Below, piece by piece: positions 53,698 to 64,000 of a DNA stretch of 64,000 nt. The first letter of the stretch is position 1. Every line of letters starts with the position of its first letter. Location: NCBI GenBank assembly GCA_033220425.1, contig CM065648.1, positions 3,968,001 through 4,032,000 of the forward strand, in the 5' to 3' direction. The position numbers and the translations under genes were made by a program. The notes below the pieces were generated by a model. The model saw only the letters and a list, made by a program, of their open reading frames with translations. It was not told the origin of the DNA and ran no database searches. The DNA comes from Lepraria neglecta. Its lineage: Eukaryota > Ascomycota > Lecanoromycetes > Lecanorales > Stereocaulaceae.

Positions 53698-56600
53698 ATG
53701 TCTAACGAGATCAGGATTATTGTGGATGGCGAGGACGGAACAATTCTGTCTCGAAACCCTGGGATCCGCTTCGTTGCAGAGAATGCCAATTGGGCATTAG
53801 CGGGGGTAAGCCTGCCTTTCTTTGCTTGGGCTTCGTACCAGAACTCAATTTAGTACCCTCTCCAATGCTATCTCTACATCCAATTGTGTCATACGTCTGC
53901 TATATAATATGCGCACACTTTTGAGCGAGCACTGATCCACTTTTGTCGTAGTATGATGGAAACAGGGATGGAAGCCATGGCCAAAATGCAACCCCAGCTA
54001 TTCGTGGGGGACCTGCCGGCTTCATGGCTGTTGAGCTTTGGGAATCGAATACTATACCCGAAGGAATTCATGCCCGAGTCCTCAGACATAACGCGAGGCA
54101 GCGACCACCGTCGTCAATTGAGGTGCCAGCAAAGAGAGACGTGATATTTTCCGCAATTGGAGGTGCTGGTGAGGCTGGCAATGTAGGCGGCGATGGCCAG
54201 TCCGGAATGGACGGTATTGACGGGAGACCTGCCACCCGTGAGATTGACGCGACGGTGAGGCCCTTTTTAATAATTCGTCCAATTCGCTCGAATACGATTG
54301 CTCTTTTACGGAGTACTTCTGCATATGCTGACGTAAGAATAGCCTGGTATAGAAGGAGGGAACGGTGGCGAGTAGGTAACCTTTCACTTTTATTGATCCG
54401 TTCCCATCGACGCCACCAGTGAGGCATTCTGCGGAACCATCTGAACAATAGCAGCGCAGGGCAAGGAACGCACGGAGGGAATGGCGGAGACGGTGGCATC
54501 ATTGAGATACACTTGGACGAAGACAATAGTCATCTTCTACTTGCAACAAATGGGGATGTCCAAGGAGGAGCTGGTGGAGCACCTGGGCGACATGGACAAC
54601 CAGGGCAAGGAGGCAAGAGTGGTAAGGGAGGAGCAGGTCACAAATGGCAAGTTTCGAGTAACGTTTATTGCCAGCGTTTGTTGTTAATTTATTGCTTTGG
54701 GTGTAGGTCAGAACTGGTTGGCTACAGATATGACTGCACATCGCGGTGCATAGGCCAGACAGATACGTCAACATCCACGTCCCTTGTCAGGGTCGGTAGC
54801 AGAGTTGGAAGTGGAGCGTGAGTGTCCGCCTGAAACTTTTATCGGGCCACAGCAATCTTACTTAACTAAAATTATATAGGATGGCGCTGGCGGCCCCGTT
54901 AAGTCGACAAATGGTTCAAGGCGGAAACCTGCAGACGATGATAGCGCAAGCAGCACTTCAATGGGGGGCTTTAAGACAACCGCGACAGAATCTTAACACA
55001 GGGAGATGCAAATGCTCAGGAGGACCTGCAAATGTATCTTGCGTCGGTTGCGAACCAATTCCAATCCGCACCAATTTTCAACGAGTAGCGGCGCTAGATG
55101 GCCGGGACGGTAGGCCAGGCACAAGTATAACGACTCCATTGTTTGCTGGAGTGACAGGCGAAGAAGGTACAGCCACAATTGTTGTCAGAATGCGAGACGG
55201 TAGGCAGCAACGGTATACCTCCAAATACAACTTGGAACTTGTCGATTTTGACATCGAGGACGAGAACGGAGATGGGATATTTGAACCTGGAGAATATATC
55301 TATATCCGACGCATCAGAGTGCGAAATAACGGTCAGTTGTGATTCCACGAATACTCATTGGCCTCTTTCGTTAAACAAAAACTCAGGAGGAATGCCGTCA
55401 CCCACTTGCCGTATCCCAATTACCGTGCGTCCTTCCCAATGGCTGGAACCTGTATCGAACGCCGAAGGCCAAGCCTTGATACCAAGTTCAATTGGGGCCG
55501 GTGAAGCTGTGACGCTGGATGACCCCATTAAAGTACTAATAAAACCCAATAGAAACCCTCCGCCAGTAGGCAGCCTTTTCTTGGAACAAGACACTTTGCT
55601 TGTCTCAGCACATATGCCATGGCTCAATCGACAGATGCCAAACTTTGACTATAGCCGCACTGTGACTATCCAGTACCCGGTGGAACTCAGAGGGTTTCAT
55701 TTCCTCAAGACCATGGCACAAGGCTCTACGAGCCGATTTGCATTTGAGGTATGTGATCTAGTCTTACATACTGAGTTCGTATACTGAAATTTCAATTAGC
55801 TTTACAATAAGAGCGCAAAAGCGTTGGGAACAGCGACACCCTCTGGAAGGATTGTTGAAGTCTGTAGCTCATTCCCTCCAGATTGTGGAACACTGCTCTC
55901 TCCTACAAATGAATGGGCAAACGAAGCTACTCAGGACGTAACCAACGCTGCTCCTACGACTGGAACATCTTTATCGCAGGCTATTCGGATTCGGAGCGAT
56001 GCAGACAGCTACCGCCATGTCGAGATTTGGATGGGGCTTTACCTAGATGATCTAACTCACGAGGATGGCGTCGAGGTGGTCGTAGAAACGCAATTGATCC
56101 AGCAGATCAATCTGCGTGTCCAGATCTCATCTCTTCACAACTATAATCCACAGTCAAGGTTTCTATTGGTGACAAACTCCGAAAGTACCGCGACTCGTGT
56201 GCAAGCCATACAGAACTTCATCAATGACAACCTGGAGATGCAGTTAGATCGATGGAACGTATCCCTCTATGGAGGACTTGAGCAACCAGCGGAAGAGGGA
56301 GAAGACTCTCCAAGGAACATCATATCAAGGTATCACGGAAAGTCTATCATCTTCCTTGGAGACCCGTTCAAATTCTTCGAAGCAGGACAACGCGACATTA
56401 CTGAGTTCTGCGACGTACAAACTCTGGCTCAAGCCAGCCTTCAAGGCACGTCCTATTATTTCCTTGGATCTTCCGGTCATCCAGCCCTCCAACGCTTGCT
56501 AGAAAGGCTAGTGTTCCCGATGCCTTACTCAGCAGCAAACGTGGTGCAATCCTTGCCCGACTCCGAAGATTTTGGCTCTAGGGAAGATCTGATCCAGTCG

Positions 56601-57749
56601 ATCACGGAGAGCAAGCTTATCGGCGAGCCCGAATTCCGTGTGTATACTGTCCCAGTCGAAGGCAGGTGGTACCGATTTGGAAAGGCCAATACTCGTTCCG
56701 AGGTAAAGAAGCTGGCTCGGTATTTACGCCAGCAACTTCCGCAAGAGAGGTTTCTAGTAGCACCAATGGCAGACAGTGTCGGTCGCGGACCTGACTCTAC
56801 CGGATTAGGACCAGTACAAGCCCAGACAAACCAACAAAAGCAGTCAAAGCGGAGTCTAGGGAAATTCGCCATACTGCATGGATGTCCCCACGAAGTCTCG
56901 GCCATTGCAACTGAACCGCGCTATGGCACCTCACACCTTCTCGACGCTTTCGAGAAATTCATGCTCGTAAGGACTCTATCAGCATCGACGCGTATTGAAA
57001 TCCTATGGACCAGACCCGACATCGGCACAGTCGGTGTCCAAGATGAGGATTCGACGAATGCTTTCAAAAATGTATTCCTCTCCCTACTCACAGATCTCAA
57101 TCTTGAGATACAGAATTTTCTTCACAAGGCGAGATGGCCAAACAAAGTCAAGTGTTCAAATAACCCTCAGGAGAGCAGGAGTTTCCTCCCCATACACCTT
57201 CCGGTACTCTTCAAATTGCTTGATCACCAGAACGCGAAGACTTCGACTCGACCCCCAGACCACATCATCGAGCTGCTCCAACAGGCAGAAGCATCTTGCC
57301 ACCCCCAGAAAAAACGCCACATCTCCCGCACCATCCTATTGCCCCTCCTCCAGCGCCGTACCCATCTCCGCAATCTCCTCCGCTCAACAATCAACGCCTT
57401 CCTCACCCACAAATCCTACACTAAAAAAGAAATCATCGCTTTCCACTCTGGAGCGTCATCCCTACACTCATACCTCCACAGCAATCAACGCAATACCGGA
57501 AAAGTGATCTTGAGACAGGTGAGCGAAGTTACGAGGAAATCACATCATCAGTATGAGAGGGGACATAGGACTGCGTCGACTGCGGTGCCTAGGACTATGT
57601 ATTGCTCCGAACAGCAGTGGCGGCATCGATGGCAGGGTATAGAGGATGCTGGGGTAAGGTTGGCTGAGGAGACGGCGAGGGCGAAGAAGGAGTTGGGGAG
57701 GATGATTTTGGATGTTCATGTTGGTGAGGGTGGGATTGAGTTGGAGTGA
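53698..57749 (+). CDS. Large fungal protein with collagen-like Gly repeats
   Basis: An eight-exon model (53698-53805, 53952-54254, 54343-54371, 54452-54646, 54707-54817, 54880-55331, 55387-55748, 55800-57749) gives 1169 residues and stays open throughout. The start MSNEIRIIVDGEDG fits. Exons 2-4 encode Gly-rich collagen-like stretches (GGAGEAGNVGGDGQSGMDG, GGNGGDSAGQGTHGGNGGDG, GGAGGAPGRHGQPGQGGKS). Then comes LDGRDGRPGTS and a beta-rich region LELVDFDIEDENGDGIFEPG with a further GGMPSP stretch, which I associate with fungal DUF7932-type proteins. The C-terminal 650 residues hold a predicted alpha/beta region (KSIIFLGDPFKFFE, RFLVAPMADSVG) and a basic helical end. The exon 4 to 5 junction needs a GC donor (ATG|GCAAGT), and exon 5 is the least certain part. 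There is no signal peptide, so an intracellular role is likely; function unknown. Confidence 0.7.
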
Positions 57750-60697
57750 TGATTGAGAAATTGGTCATAATGGGATGGTATTGAGGATGTGGTTTGACAT
57801 ATGGGGTGATTTTGGTATAATTGAAACTTGACTTCACTGTTGAAATCTACGCTTCTAGCTCTACACTGTTGATGAATGGTATATTCCCAACTCAGACTGT
57901 CAGTAAAAGACCAAATTTCTTTTGACTAGCCAAGTTTTCATCCCTCAAATATTGGCTTGCAAAAAGTCCTGTTCCAGTCTTTTATCCCTGGGCGTTGATT
58001 TCCTGATATACCTTAGGATTAGCCCTTCTATACCCATTTCCAGCATCTCACAATAAGATGAGAATAAAAAAGGTCTCAATGAAACCGTTCTGCACTTGAA
58101 CTGCTTGAGAAAGAATCAAAGTACACAACGCTATTCCAAACCAATGCTGTGCCAAACATAAAGCCTATCATGCGGGATCTAGCCATGAGCAGAGCGCTCG
58201 GCATTTATGCTGCTTAAGAAAGAGCCGAAGTCTTGTAACACTGTTCTAGAGCAATTCTTTGCCAAATATGACATGAGCACATCTGTTGTCTAATTAAACG
58301 AATGGTACAACGTCTGTACCGTCCATAAAAGCAACTTATGTCGCGATAAACAAATATGTTCTCCAGTTGAATGAAAGCAGAATCCTTATCGCAATTTTGC
58401 CAGTGCAATTCTGTATCCTCCTCACGCCTCAGCTCCTTGAGATAAAGCTCCGAAAGGACAAGGGAACTGCCGTTCATGCTGAATCGATCTCGATCCTGCT
58501 CCTTGAATATTCCTTTGCACCTATTCCCCGTCATTCCTCTATAGTTCGTCCTGAGTAGATATCAGAATGGTGTCATCGGGGAGCTGCAGTTCAAGTTTCA
58601 TATCCGATGGTATAGAGTGTATTCTGGCGAGTTGATAGTTGAGAGTATCGAGGTACGGTTCGCAGAAGGAGGGAGAGTAGGGAGGATGCAGATCTTGGAA
58701 GAGACGATGGCTTGCATTGAAATTAGAAATCTGCATACGATTTAGCACTCCAGCCTAAAATAGCGGTCATTTGTCGTAGGCTTTCATACCTAGGTGGACA
58801 GCCATTCTCATATTGCACCGTGTCACTCTAACCTCTCCGGGGTAAGAAACAAGGTATCGTCACCTCTAGGCAATGGGCTCCGATTCCACTCTCAAGCATA
58901 CCTAGCCTTGATTGCGTCTGCCATTCCATACCGGGGGAGCCATTGCGAGGTAAAATTCAATGCTAGTGTTTATCAAGTCCATTGCTTCATGTCTTGGCGA
59001 GCAGGAATAGTATAGTGTGGCTGTGTCTTCGCTCGCTCGATTATTGGGACTGGCAGTGTATCTTTGCGAAGACGATACTTGAGAATGAGCTGGGAGACAC
59101 TGAGGTCGTAAAAGCTAGGAGTATAGAAGCGCGATCTGTCTTTGTTTTGTAAGCAATCATCGCAACCTGATGATGACCACACTGACCTTCGGGGCGATAA
59201 AGACGCGTTCCCTCGTTGCATGCGCGCGCTACCTTCTCCGCACAGCATCATAAAGATAAGCTTTTATTTTAGTTTAAATATCACTGTCAGCGCGATATCA
59301 AAGTTGCCTAGTAATGGACACTTGCTGTGCGATGAAAGCAATATCGCACAGGCGCGCAGCAACGGAGAATCCAAACACAGCAAGGAGAAATGAGCTATCT
59401 GTAAATATCAAGTCAGCATCCCCCGCTTGATGCCAACGTTGCCTACTGATGAACACTCACTGGGCGAAAGTATCAGCAAAGCGAGGAAGTCCCCCCAGCT
59501 GGGACATTTTCTTCGTCCTCGGTCTCAGCCTCCGAGTCTGCTACCTCGATCTTCCTCTTCCATCCAGCCAGCGGGCGAAGAATGTTGGGAATAGTGACGG
59601 CTAAAAGAGGCGGCGTAAGGTTTGGCATTTGAGGGCTGACGGTGAGATTAACAGGGTCTTACGAAACATGACAAGATTTGGCTAGCATACTACTTAGCAA
59701 ATTGACATCGTATAGGCCGCTTCAGAGCTTACTAGGAGTGGAGGGGCAGTGGTGCTTTTTAGCTTGGTATGGTGATTGTTGGACCCTATATTAGCGGCTT
59801 GATCTGCGATACTATTTAATTTGAAGCTATGTAGAGCTTACTAGGGATAGCCGTCATTCCTTCGCACGAAGAAGGCAGCGTGTCTGTCCTTGGTACTTCT
59901 GTGGCATCGGTATGCATAAGATTGAAGATTTCGAGCTGACTACTCGAGACTAAATAGGCGATCTGCCTCTGCAACGATAATCTAGCGAAACGTAAGCATA
60001 TAGAGCAGACGGACACGATAGATACAGTACATACGACTGTTGTGCGCGACTTTGGGAAACCCCAACACACACGCTTCTCCCCTAGCCTCGTCGCTTGTAA
60101 ATGGTAAGGAGTTCGAAACATGAAGTTCAATAATAAAGACGAGTTTCGAATATGCCAAAGTTGTGGCACATTTTCAATTTCTTTTGTTATTCGCGAGCAG
60201 GGCCTTGTCTCTGATCGTATGGCAGATGAACGCTCCAAGGGCATAAAAGGGCCCAGAAAAACGACAGTAGTTACTTATAATCGTTCCCCTCCAAAACGGT
60301 CTCCTAGATACAAGTAGTATATGTCTGACACAGACTTAAAACATCGCCCCAATAATCTGCCTGGCGAAGTTTTAGGGTCAGCCCTTAGTTTTTCCCATGA
60401 CTCGCGTTAGGCACTGGATCGGCCCGACATAGCTCCCTGTCACCCCCAGAACCTTCCAATCTTTTCCTCACCCATTCCCCAGCATCTCACAGTAAGTGAA
60501 GGAGAGGTGTGGGGTGTTTGCCGCCTTATTCTGCCGCATTCTCCAGGCTTCCCATTCCTTTATATTCTTGTCGCTCCTTTACCTACCTTAATTCTTTGCA
60601 CGGCTGTTCGGCGTTCCAAAGCCGATAGAAGCTCCCTAGGCAATGCTTGTTTGAGAAAGGGCTGGAGAAGCAATAGCCAGAGGACTGCCGTGTGAGG
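57750..60697. other. 2.9-kb stretch without a supported gene
   Basis: Only short frames on both strands. Minus frames at 58214-58534 (106 residues), 58539-58748 and 58973-59251 might be exons of a small unrecognised gene, and a minus frame at 59816-60244 (142 residues) overlaps a plus frame (60120-60317) with a basic end. None has family features. The stretch from about 58020 to 58080 contains AAAAAA/AGATGAGAAT-type AT-rich DNA. Confidence 0.35.
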
Positions 60698-61616
60698 ATG
60701 GCTGAGAGTGCTGCACGGCGTCAGAATGCTGGGGGAAAGGCGCCTATTGCGACGCCAAAGTCTCCCCCGACTGCAGCGTCTGGAGCTAACATGTCGATGG
60801 AGGAGACGCTGAGTGGAGCTATTGGGTCTAGGTAAGCTTCGTACCACGTTTTCAACCCTTGGTTATGTCTGCCCTGGCACAACAGGTGCTGTAGCTTCTC
60901 CGTCGCGAGAACACGACTGCGCTATTCTCCATCTCCTGGCGCCCAATCGCTGACAAACCCCTCTCAACAGCATCCGCATCCAAACAACCAACCCCGCCAA
61001 CCCAACCCTCACCGGCACCCTCTTCACCGTCTGCCCCCTCTCCAATGTCCTCGCCCTCTCCACCTTAGGCGGCACCACAGGAAGCTTCCGCATCATCCCC
61101 CTCAACAACATCACATCCTTCACGCTAACTGCGCCGCCGTCAATCACCAACCCCCTCCCACCGATTCAACCCCTCAATATAAACGCGCTCCAAGCACGCG
61201 CCCGCGCCGCCCTCGAGAAGGCAAGAGAGCACGCGAAGAAAATCAACCCCCAGGCGAGCAAGGAGGCGCAGGAGCTTTTTGATGCTATTGCGAGAACGCT
61301 GCCGACGAGGTGGGAGAAGACTGATATTGTGGTTATGGATCAGGTTGTTGTGAAGGGGCCGGGATATAAGGTTGAGGATTGTAGGAGTGGGAGGGATACG
61401 CAGCCGCATATGTTGACTAGGGTTAAGAAGGTGGTGAGTCTACACCCTCTAATTTGAAAGCGGTTGGATTTGCAATTGTTTGCTAATACCAAGGGTGAGT
61501 TGTAGGTTGATAATGAGCGCAAGCGCCTTGCTCAAAAGGATACGAAGGGGCCAAAGCCTGTTATTCCGGCTGTGCCCGCTATCCCAGCTTTTAGTGGACA
61601 GAGGAAGGGTGGTTGA
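60698..61616 (+). CDS. LSM12: LSM12 homologue (Sm-like and AD domain protein)
   Basis: Three exons (60698-60831, 60971-61433, 61506-61616) give 235 residues. After a short disordered start (GKAPIATPKSPPTAASG) comes the Lsm12-type Sm-like fold: ETLSGAIGSSIRIQTTNPAN, TLTGTLFTVCPLSNVLAL and GSFRIIPLNNITSFTL. Then comes the helical anticodon-binding-like (AD) domain, with ALQARARAALEKAREHAKKI, ASKEAQELFDAIARTLPTRW and DIVVMDQVVVKGPGYKVEDC, typical of Lsm12 proteins. A Lys-rich tail (NERKRLAQKDTKGPKP) ends in FSGQRKGG. Lsm12 is linked to translation and RNA metabolism (Ataxin-2/Pbp1-associated in yeast and animals). The splice junctions AG|C and GTG|GTT keep the conserved reading. Confidence 0.88.
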
Positions 61617-62475
61617 ATGGTCCTGCAGACAGGCGGAAAAATTGGGGACAAGGAGGATCCAATATCAGGATATGGTGCTGGTACCAGGTGGGGTCATCAT
61701 GGACGAGAGGCCTGGGGAAATTGGCATTGTTGAAGATTTGTATGGAATAGTGGACATGTTACACATTGAAGTGCAGCCGTGTAGGAAGCCAAAGTACTTG
61801 ATACTGTCAATACCAGCCAAGTCCTGCTGCTATCAGGAAATTCCACAAGCAGTGGGCACATTAATCATTGAATTCTCAACAGGATACTAAAGGTGATTTG
61901 GAACTGCAGCTGTCTAGAGCTCCAAGGTATCTACACCCGCGCAATGCACCATTGTAAACCTACAAGCCCTCGCACTTAGCAAGAAAGTCTGGTCAGTAGC
62001 CCCTCGAATTTGCGTTATGCATCAAAGAATTGAAAAAAATTGTAACGAATATAAAATCAGTGAGTTGGGATTGAAAGCCTACGTGGGTCTCGAGCCCAAA
62101 GTTTCTAGCTGTTCACGGCTTGGTGGTTAGATATATGGAAGGTTACAACAATGAAATGGGAAATTATCCGGATTACTCCGATGCCCACAAGAAACAATCG
62201 TGGAATCGCCTGCAAATTTTACGGTGCCAATCCGCCCACCACGATGTGGCTTTCGGAATTTTACCAGGCAGAATGACGGCTTCTTATACAAGGTTTCCAC
62301 ATACAAAGTTGTGGAAGTCCATAATTTCGGTAAGTCTGAAACGGCGAGTTGTGTTATGACTGCAATAGTTGGGGCTACATTCCAGGATAATGTGCAGTTG
62401 CCATTAATTTTTTTCCACTGCGAGTTAGGGTATCTACAACATGACTCCGCGCTATGCAACATTCACATGGGTAAA
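61617..62475. other. Intergenic, convergent
   Basis: 3' flanks of LSM12 and UTP20. Plus and minus frames around 62120-62460 overlap each other and look like chance. No tRNA fold was found. Confidence 0.4.
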
Positions 62476-64000
62476 TTACCACCCTCTCCTCTGACTCCTC
62501 TGGTCCGCACCCCTCTCCTTGCGCTTCTCCTTCTTCTTCTCCCCCTTCCTCTTCTTGACCTTGTGGGCTCTCTCCGGCTCAGCAACAGCCTCAATGCGAC
62601 GTTTAACCCTCCGCCCTTCTCGTCGTGCCTTAACCCTTTCCCTTACTTGTGACAAAATATTAATATACTCCGTTGTTCCCAGCTTCTTTTGTAGTACGCT
62701 CATAAGCTCTTGGGCGTTTGATACGAGGGTTTTATGCCCTTCTGTGAACGAATTGTCGGTGCTGAAGGGTGCAGGTATGCTGGTGTCTGTGAGATTATGG
62801 ACCGGAACCATCAAAACGTGCAGATGTGGGGTTAATACCCCGATTTGCAGCATATTTGCCAGGGCGCCGAGTAAGGAAAGGGCGGCATGTAAGGGTACTA
62901 ACCCCGCTGCACGTGTTGTCAATGGGCCGCGGCGCAGAATACGAGAGGCCTGATACACGATATGACCCAGCGCTGGCTTGGTAGTAACGGGTATTACCCC
63001 TTCGACTTCATCTTCGTCCTGGGATTCGCCATCTTCAATGGCATCTGATCCGGGTTCTTGACCCTTCTGCGGCCAGTTCATGGAGGTTTGGGCCATTATT
63101 TTGGCTAGGAAGACGAGGTTGCGGACGCTTTGGGTTGCGAGATCTTCGCTGATGCCTTTGACGCGGAGTAAGTTTAGGGATGCTCGTGTGAGTTCTGTGA
63201 TTTCTTGTTCGTTGAGATAGAGGCCGTTGGAGCCTTTGAGTGGCAGTTCGATTTTTTCTTCATTGCCACTGGCGTTTTTCCGGGCAAAGTCAGCAAAGAA
63301 GGTCCCAAGTAGCTTTGCGGCAGATAGCTTTACCCACGCGTGAGGGAATGAGAGGCATTGCCGCACACTGGACCATAACGGTGCTGTACTCGGGGCGAAG
63401 GCGGGTCCTGGGAATATCTGACATATCCTGGAGAAGGTTTGGAGAGAGAAGTAGAGGAGCTCCCATTCCGCTTCGGCAGGGTTCTTGAGGTTGCTTTTGA
63501 GGATTTGGTCGAGTTTGAATTGGAGCGGGAGCAGCTCTTTCTCTGCTTTGACGCCATTCGTATCGAGATATATGCCGTACCCCTGAAGAGCTACTCTATT
63601 AATCACTGGCTTCGTGGTGCTGCTGAGCCAGCCGCGGAGCCGAGCTAGGAATGACTGTATACGGTCGGTATCTGCGCGCTCGAATGCTTTCTTCAATAAT
63701 GCACCGGCCATCTCACGACACTCTTGAGATTCATCGTTGACTATCTGCAGGACAAGAGGTACGAAGAAAGTCTCGACAATGTCTTGTATCAGACCTTCTC
63801 CGACTTTGTTGAAGAGCAGATGGATAGCTTCCATGACTGATTGACGGCCCTCTTGGTGCTTGTATTCGAGATTCTTAACTAGGAAGTCCAGCTGTTTTGA
63901 GAAGCGACCTTTGCTCTGTGGGTAGTCCATGATGGATTGAAAGTATGCACCTCGAGCCATGTCTCGTGCGCTTCGGGTCTGATTCGTCACCATGATGGTG
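62476..64000 (-). CDS. UTP20: UTP20, C-terminal part (runs off the window)
   Basis: A 505-residue open frame is readable from an internal Met at 63993. The frame stays open to the window edge, so the gene continues outside; Utp20 is normally about 2500 residues and this is its C-terminal fifth. Landmarks include TRSARDMARGAYFQSIMDYP, KQLDFLVKNLEYKHQEGRQS, VMEAIHLLFNKVGE, ECREMAGALLKKAFERAD and later HEAT-like helices (HAWVKLSAAKLLGTFFADFA). The lysine-rich end (KVKKRKGEKKKEKRKERG) is expected for this nucleolar protein. Utp20 is a scaffold of the U3 small-subunit processome needed for 18S rRNA maturation. The stop is at 62476-62478. No intron is seen in this part. Confidence 0.9.
   Translation of the reverse strand, partial: TIMVTNQTRSARDMARGAYFQSIMDYPQSKGRFSKQLDFLVKNLEYKHQEGRQSVMEAIHLLFNKVGEGLIQDIVETFFVPLVLQIVNDESQECREMAGALLKKAFERADTDRIQSFLARLRGWLSSTTKPVINRVALQGYGIYLDTNGVKAEKELLPLQFKLDQILKSNLKNPAEAEWELLYFSLQTFSRICQIFPGPAFAPSTAPLWSSVRQCLSFPHAWVKLSAAKLLGTFFADFARKNASGNEEKIELPLKGSNGLYLNEQEITELTRASLNLLRVKGISEDLATQSVRNLVFLAKIMAQTSMNWPQKGQEPGSDAIEDGESQDEDEVEGVIPVTTKPALGHIVYQASRILRRGPLTTRAAGLVPLHAALSLLGALANMLQIGVLTPHLHVLMVPVHNLTDTSIPAPFSTDNSFTEGHKTLVSNAQELMSVLQKKLGTTEYINILSQVRERVKARREGRRVKRRIEAVAEPERAHKVKKRKGEKKKEKRKERGADQRSQRRGW

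Noticed and set aside
58214-59251. Three short minus-strand ORFs as one gene
   Set aside because: No convincing splice sites or family motifs link them.
1-64000. CRISPR arrays, rRNA or bacterial-type operons
   Set aside because: No spaced direct repeats or rRNA-like sequence; spliced eukaryotic genes throughout.

Overview
The window is nuclear DNA of a filamentous ascomycete (Pezizomycotina). Most genes carry several short introns (about 50-100 nt) with GTRNGT donors, CTRAC-like branch points and YAG acceptors. The gene content is also typically fungal: an eisosome Pil1 core protein, a Crh-type GPI-anchored GH16 transglycosylase, a CYP52-like P450, a GH20 hexosaminidase, BTB proteins, an OTT_1508-type deaminase and a DUF7708-type protein. 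The class cannot be fixed from sequence reading alone. All gene models were spliced by eye, and exon sums were checked for divisibility by three.

Left part (1-15.9 kb): accessory and relic-rich. It holds a broken MPPED-type metallophosphoesterase, an intact two-exon deaminase-fold gene, an endonuclease-only piece of a Tad-like LINE, two BTB genes, a 659-bp MITE-like element with terminal inverted repeats and a target-site duplication, a GC-rich short repeat, a decayed PD-(D/E)XK-like gene, and several unrecognised ORFs.

Middle part (15.9-38.8 kb): mostly ordinary chromosomal genes. In order these are PIL1 (start codon split by an intron), the 14-exon purine gene ADE17/PurH, an MFS transporter, a decayed cell-surface protein gene, a DEDDy 3'-5' exonuclease with a zinc finger, an SDR that appears to lack an ATG, a secreted hexosaminidase, a CYP52-like P450, a Crh-like cell-wall transglycosylase, and a frameshifted AAA ATPase.

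Right part (40-57.7 kb): a block rich in signalling and ubiquitin genes. It has a DUF7708-type protein, three RING-between-RING (RBR) E3 ubiquitin ligases within 9.5 kb, and a large protein with collagen-like Gly repeats. The first RBR gene carries a second, tandemly duplicated IBR-RING2 exon set in the same splice phase. That set could be a mutually exclusive 3' end of the gene and is the most interesting signal I found. The three ligases share a phase-1 intron at the end of RING1, which suggests local family expansion.

Right end (57.7-64 kb): mostly featureless DNA, then an LSM12-like gene and the C-terminal part of UTP20 (small-subunit processome), which runs off the window. No tRNA, rRNA or CRISPR array was seen.
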